This document shows positions 60,736 through 64,000 of a stretch of DNA of 64,000 nucleotides, in pieces (position 1 is the first letter of the stretch; the number at the start of each line of letters is the position of its first letter). Position numbers and translations under genes: made by a program. Where the stretch lies: contig NZ_FRAV01000018.1 of the NCBI RefSeq assembly GCF_900142445.1, forward strand, positions 39,409 to 103,408, in the 5' to 3' direction. This stretch comes from Chryseobacterium polytrichastri (GTDB taxonomy: Bacteria > Bacteroidota > Bacteroidia > Flavobacteriales > Weeksellaceae). A model generated the notes under the pieces. The model searched no databases and was not told where the DNA came from. It worked only from the letters and a program-made list of their open reading frames with translations.

Positions 60736-62364
60736 ATGGATATTGAATTCAACAAGCGAGAAGATCAAAACAGATTAAAACTATCCGAAATAAATAGACG
60801 ACTTGCTGAAATAAAAAAGGGAGGAGGCGAAAAACGACTTCAAAAACTTCGTGATGAAGGAAAAATGACGGCAAGAGAAAGAGTTGAATATCTTCTTGAT
60901 AAAGATTCAGATTCCATAGAAATTGGTGCATTTGCTGGATATGAAATGTACGAAGAGCACGGTGGTTGTCCAGCTGGTGGTGTTGTAGTTGTTATGGGCT
61001 ATGTTTCTGGGAGACAATGTTTAGTAGTTGCTAATGATGCCTCTGTAAAAGCTGGAGCTTGGTTTCCAATTACTGGAAAGAAAAACTTGAGAGCTCAGGA
61101 AATCGCTATGGAAAACAAACTTCCAATTATTTATTTGGTAGATTCTGCAGGAGTTTATCTTCCGATGCAGGACGAAATTTTCCCAGATAAAGAGCATTTC
61201 GGAAGAATCTTTAGAAATAATGCTAAAATGAGTTCTATGGGAATCATTCAGATTTCTGCAGTAATGGGAAGCTGTGTTGCTGGTGGGGCTTACCTACCAA
61301 TCATGAGTGATGAAGCTATGATTGTTGATAAAACAGGTTCTATTTTCTTAGCAGGAAGCTATTTGGTAAAAGCAGCTATTGGAGAAACTATAGATAATGA
61401 AACCCTTGGAGGTGCAACGACACATTGTTCTATTTCAGGAGTTACAGATTATAAAGCTAAAGATGATAAAGACGCTCTAAATAGAATTAAAAATATAATG
61501 AAATCTATTGGAAGTACTGAAAAAGCAGGCTTTGATAGAATTGAAAGCTTTCCACCTAAAGAAAGTCCAGATAATATTTTCGGAATTGTACCCGTTTCCA
61601 GAGCAGATCAATATGATACTTTAGAAATTATAAAATGTATGGTTGATAATTCTGAATATGAAGAATATAAACCGGACTATGGTAAAACTATTATTTGTGC
61701 AACTGCAAGAGTTGATGGTTGGTCTGTAGGAATTGTAGCTAACCAGAGAAAATTGGTAAAAAGCGGAAAAGGAGAAATGCAATTTGGTGGAGTTATTTAT
61801 TCTGATTCTGCTGATAAAGCAACAAGATTTATTGCCAATTGTAATCAAAGAAAAATTCCTTTAGTATTCTTACAGGATGTAACAGGTTTCATGGTAGGTT
61901 CAAAATCTGAGCATGGAGGAATCATTAAAGATGGAGCAAAAATGGTAAATGCTGTTTCTAACTCTGTAGTTCCTAAATTTACCATTATTACAGGAAATTC
62001 TTACGGAGCAGGAAATTATGCTATGTGTGGGAAGGCATACGATCCAAGATTAATCGTTGCCTGGCCTTGGGCTGATCTAGCTGTAATGGGTGGATCTCAG
62101 GCAGCAAAAGTACTAGCACAGATTCAAGAATCTACGTTGAAAAAACAAGGAAAGGAAATTACCAAAGAAGAGCGTGATGAAATTCTAGATAGTATTTCTA
62201 AAAAATATCAAAAGCAAACAGAATCTAGTTATGCTGCTGCAAGACTTTGGACAGATGCTATTATCAATCCTACAGATACCAGAAAATGGATCTCTATGGG
62301 GATTGAAGCTGCAAATAATGCTCCTATTACAGAGAAATTTAACTTGGGAGTTATACAGGTTTGA
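60736..62364 (+). CDS. Acyl-CoA carboxylase beta subunit (propionyl-/methylmalonyl-CoA type)
   Basis: 542 residues, a carboxyltransferase of the crotonase-like fold. N-terminal MTARERVEYLLDKDS, then AGYEMYEEHGGCPAGGVVVVMGYVSG, AGAWFPITGKKNLRAQEIAMENKLPIIYLVDSAGVYLPMQ, and in the C-terminal half GFMVGSKSEHGGIIKDGAKMVNAVSN and GNSYGAGNYAMCGKAYDPR. It transfers a carboxyl group from biotin to an acyl-CoA such as propionyl-CoA. The biotin-carrying alpha subunit is not in the window. A terminator lies 26 bp past the stop. Confidence 0.94.
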   Translation: MDIEFNKREDQNRLKLSEINRRLAEIKKGGGEKRLQKLRDEGKMTARERVEYLLDKDSDSIEIGAFAGYEMYEEHGGCPAGGVVVVMGYVSGRQCLVVANDASVKAGAWFPITGKKNLRAQEIAMENKLPIIYLVDSAGVYLPMQDEIFPDKEHFGRIFRNNAKMSSMGIIQISAVMGSCVAGGAYLPIMSDEAMIVDKTGSIFLAGSYLVKAAIGETIDNETLGGATTHCSISGVTDYKAKDDKDALNRIKNIMKSIGSTEKAGFDRIESFPPKESPDNIFGIVPVSRADQYDTLEIIKCMVDNSEYEEYKPDYGKTIICATARVDGWSVGIVANQRKLVKSGKGEMQFGGVIYSDSADKATRFIANCNQRKIPLVFLQDVTGFMVGSKSEHGGIIKDGAKMVNAVSNSVVPKFTIITGNSYGAGNYAMCGKAYDPRLIVAWPWADLAVMGGSQAAKVLAQIQESTLKKQGKEITKEERDEILDSISKKYQKQTESSYAAARLWTDAIINPTDTRKWISMGIEAANNAPITEKFNLGVIQV

Positions 62365-62390
62365 TAAATTTATTTTATAAAATAGTAAAC

Positions 62391-62415
62391 GGCTATCTCA
62401 GATTTTGAGATAGCC
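62391..62415. terminator. Bidirectional terminator
   Basis: A 10-bp stem (GGCTATCTCA arm, loop GATTTT) between the carboxylase gene and the convergent peptide gene. Confidence 0.85.
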
Positions 62416-62421
62416 ATTTTA

Positions 62422-62613
62422 TTAATAGTCTTTGCACTCTTCTGGACTCATTCCAAGCATAATACAGCATTTGTATCTGGTAACGCAAAACCCATTTGGA
62501 AAACCAGGATTACTATAACATATCATAAGACCAGGATCATCCGGGCACATAGGACTTCCGCTTCCTTTAAGGGATTTTAAATTTTCTCTTGAAATCTTTA
62601 CTAAATTTTTCAT
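62422..62613 (-). CDS. Bacteriocin-like cysteine-rich peptide, copy A
   Basis: 63 residues. The leader MKNLVKISRENLKSLKGSG matches the N-terminus of Chryseobacterium bacteriocin-like peptides, with a GSG site in place of the usual GG. The core SPMCPDDPGLMICYSNPGFPNGFCVTRYKCC and onward has six cysteines (C23, C32, C43, C49, C50, C60), enough for three disulfides or for modification. A second copy is at 62918-63115 with almost the same leader and upstream DNA. No transporter, protease or modification gene is visible nearby. Confidence 0.8.
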   Translation of the reverse strand: MKNLVKISRENLKSLKGSGSPMCPDDPGLMICYSNPGFPNGFCVTRYKCCIMLGMSPEECKDY

Positions 62614-62917
62614 TATTAATATAGTTTTTGATGTTTCCTACTCTATTTTAAGCTTTTCGGATTACACTTTTCTAATATAGTTGTCTTTATTTTTGAGTAA
62701 TTATTTTCTGCTATCCTTATAATGTCGAACACCAAAATATTCTGCTACTTACCCGCTTATACTTAATTTATTATTGTCAGATATAATTTTTAAAAATAAT
62801 TAACATGTATCTTGGAATCTATTAATCAATAGTTAAAACTAATATTTACAAATTCATCAAGTTCTAACCAAAGTAGGTAATTTTATATTTTGTGGAATGG
62901 AGTTCTTTTATATCTAC
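62614..62917. other. Intergenic region upstream of peptide A
   Basis: The first about 78 bp (to 62691) are nearly identical to the DNA upstream of peptide B, so it is a duplicated promoter/leader region. No exact TAnnTTTG was found in the duplicated part. The rest (62692-62917) is AT-rich with no clear feature. Confidence 0.5.
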
Positions 62918-63115
62918 CTAAGATCCAAAACGTTTTTTGCACGTTTCTTCATGTCCACCAAGCTGAATACAACATTGATATCTACTCATACAAATTCCAT
63001 TTGGAAAACCTGATACATAACATAAGCCAAACGCTGGATCATCAGGACATGTTGGTCCTCCACTTCCTTTAAAGGATTTTAAATTTTCTCTTGAAATCTT
63101 TACTAAATTTTTCAT
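62918..63115 (-). CDS. Bacteriocin-like cysteine-rich peptide, copy B
   Basis: 65 residues. The leader MKNLVKISRENLKSFKGSG differs from copy A at one residue. The core GPTCPDDPAFGLCYVSGFPNGICMSRYQCC and onward keeps the same six-cysteine order (CPDD, CY, C, CC, C) but differs at many other positions and adds a charged end (KKRFGS). So the leader and cysteine frame are conserved while the core varies, as in ribosomal peptides under selection. Copies A and B are tandem on the same strand. Confidence 0.8.
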   Translation of the reverse strand: MKNLVKISRENLKSFKGSGGPTCPDDPAFGLCYVSGFPNGICMSRYQCCIQLGGHEETCKKRFGS

Positions 63116-63740
63116 TATTAATATAGTTTTTGATGTTTCCTACTCTATTTTAAGCTTTTCGGATTACCTTTTCTAATATAGTATTTTTTCAACACTTGGT
63201 GAAATTTAAAAACGTTAATTTTGTTTATTATTCATAAAGTATAAGTTCTACTTTTCAAAACTTCTATCCCCTGGATTATACCAATTACTCAGCATTGTTG
63301 ACTGAGCCACAACCAATCTTTCTAGGGTGAAACGATATCTTTGTGAACAGAAAAAAGCCTTCAACTAAATGAATAGGAGACTTTGTATAATAATGAAGCT
63401 TTATTTTTTTCTGATTGCATTTATTGTGGTAAAAAGGATTCTTCACTTAGACAAGAGACTAAAGTTGAGAATAATAATCTCTCGCTGATCAAGCGGATTA
63501 AGCAGATTTTTAAATGAATGAAAAAAGAATGGATTGGTGATTGGTTTTCGTAAAATGTAGATATAAAATTTGATTTAAAAACATTGTTTAGATCCTTCCA
63601 GGATGACAAAGAGAGCGGGAGAGTTATAGTGTTGGAGAGTTGGAGATTGCTTTACTTGAATATACTTTCGATTGGTATGTCAGCAGGCTACAAAAAGAGA
63701 TTGCTTCGGAACTTCGTTCCTCGCAATGACGCAACAGTGC

Positions 63741-63789
63741 ATCTAGCATCTAGCATCTAGCATCTAGCATCTAGCATCTAGCATCTAGC
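63741..63789. repeat. Heptamer tandem repeat, seven copies of ATCTAGC
   Basis: Seven exact copies of ATCTAGC in 49 bp, preceded by a partial unit (GC). It lies about 70 bp from the 5S gene. Copy number may vary between strains. Confidence 0.9.
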
Positions 63790-63819
63790 AAAAGTAAAGC
63801 TTTGAGTTTTGCGTAAAAA

Positions 63820-63851
63820 AAAAGTCTCATACAATACTGTATGAGACTTTT
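63820..63851 (-). terminator. rRNA operon terminator
   Basis: A 13-bp stem (AAAAGTCTCATAC arm at 63820-63832, complement at 63839-63851) with a long T run on the minus strand, 10 bp after the 5S 3' end. Confidence 0.9.
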
Positions 63852-63860
63852 AAATAAAAA

Positions 63861-63966
<106 letters not shown>

Positions 63967-64000
63967 AAGGTTGTATATAGCTATTGGCTGTTGGCATATT

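Larger units (their letters stand above)
63116..63860. repeat. Region between the peptides and the 5S gene
   Basis: 63116-63192 is the second copy of the duplicated peptide upstream region. Beyond it there is no convincing gene. It has an AAGCAGATTTT-type repeat near 63495, the GATTGCTTCG and CCTCGCAATGACG repeat at about 63699-63730, seven tandem ATCTAGC heptamers at 63741-63789, and the terminator at 63820-63851. Confidence 0.55.

Noticed and set aside
62422..63115. Lasso, lanthipeptide or class II bacteriocin cluster
   Set aside because: No modification enzyme, protease or transporter was seen within the window, so a class cannot be assigned.
63421..63609. A 62-codon minus-strand frame
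   Set aside because: No family, no promoter, and its DNA is repeat-like; considered chance.
63741..63789. Possible CRISPR array
   Set aside because: The units are 7 nt, contiguous and have no spacers, and no cas gene is seen, so it is a simple tandem repeat.

Overview
The window looks like chromosomal DNA from a Bacteroidota species of the Flavobacteriia, most likely Chryseobacterium or a close relative in the Weeksellaceae. The reasons are low G+C with lysine- and asparagine-rich proteins, many exact TAnnTTTG promoter elements just upstream of genes, few Shine-Dalgarno sites, type IX secretion components (PorP/SprF and PorV families), lineage families (DUF5606, DUF3822, GIN domain, VF530), and two short peptides with a leader I associate with Chryseobacterium bacteriocin-like peptides. 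This is inference; no taxonomic search was run.

Layout. 1-5.2 kb: the 5' end of a bestrophin-type channel, an HD-phosphohydrolase/Pycsar-effector fusion, and a 1237-residue lipoprotein that appears to combine a phosphoesterase, a kinase-like region and an outer-membrane barrel. 5.4-11.6 kb: a secreted protein, mazG with a lipoprotein, the ruvX-def-DUF5606 operon, a SixA-like phosphatase and an archaemetzincin broken by one in-frame stop. 11.6-18 kb: a serine hydrolase, small metabolic genes, DUF3822 and rsmD, and a divergent HxlR/nitroreductase pair with a strikingly symmetrical control region. 18-27.7 kb: housekeeping genes (murI, hemW, an RluA-family synthase, PASTA protein, ddl, coaD, folA), a PorP/SprF protein and a small four-helix-bundle cassette bounded by inverted repeats. 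27.7-37.9 kb: a lemA/TPM operon, a KefF/KefC-like pair, a GIN lipoprotein, an M3 peptidase, a TonB-domain protein, YchJ and SlyD-like proteins. 38-53.4 kb: VF530, a luciferase-like oxidoreductase, a DPP-type peptidase, YceI, ygiD, a bacterial stefin-like gene, an S8 protease, two acetyltransferases and hutH. 53.5-64 kb: uvrC, an ECF sigma/anti-sigma pair facing a fasciclin gene, a PorV-family protein, a transporter, an acyl-CoA carboxylase beta subunit, two tandem cysteine-rich peptides and a 5S rRNA on the minus strand, which probably ends an rRNA operon lying beyond position 64000.

Most genes are housekeeping or envelope functions in short operons, often separated by clear hairpin terminators. 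Accessory signals sit between genes: a three-member family of about 170-200 bp elements with terminal inverted repeats, the four-helix-bundle cassette plus a solitary copy of its end repeat, several hairpin repeats, and a heptamer tandem repeat beside the 5S gene.

Best candidates for something new are the phosphoesterase/kinase-like/barrel fusion, the HD-PycTM protein beside a bestrophin channel with no cyclase in view, the duplicated six-cysteine peptides, the stefin-like protein with its membrane partner, and the symmetrical HxlR promoter. No CRISPR array, prophage, transposase or tRNA gene was recognised.
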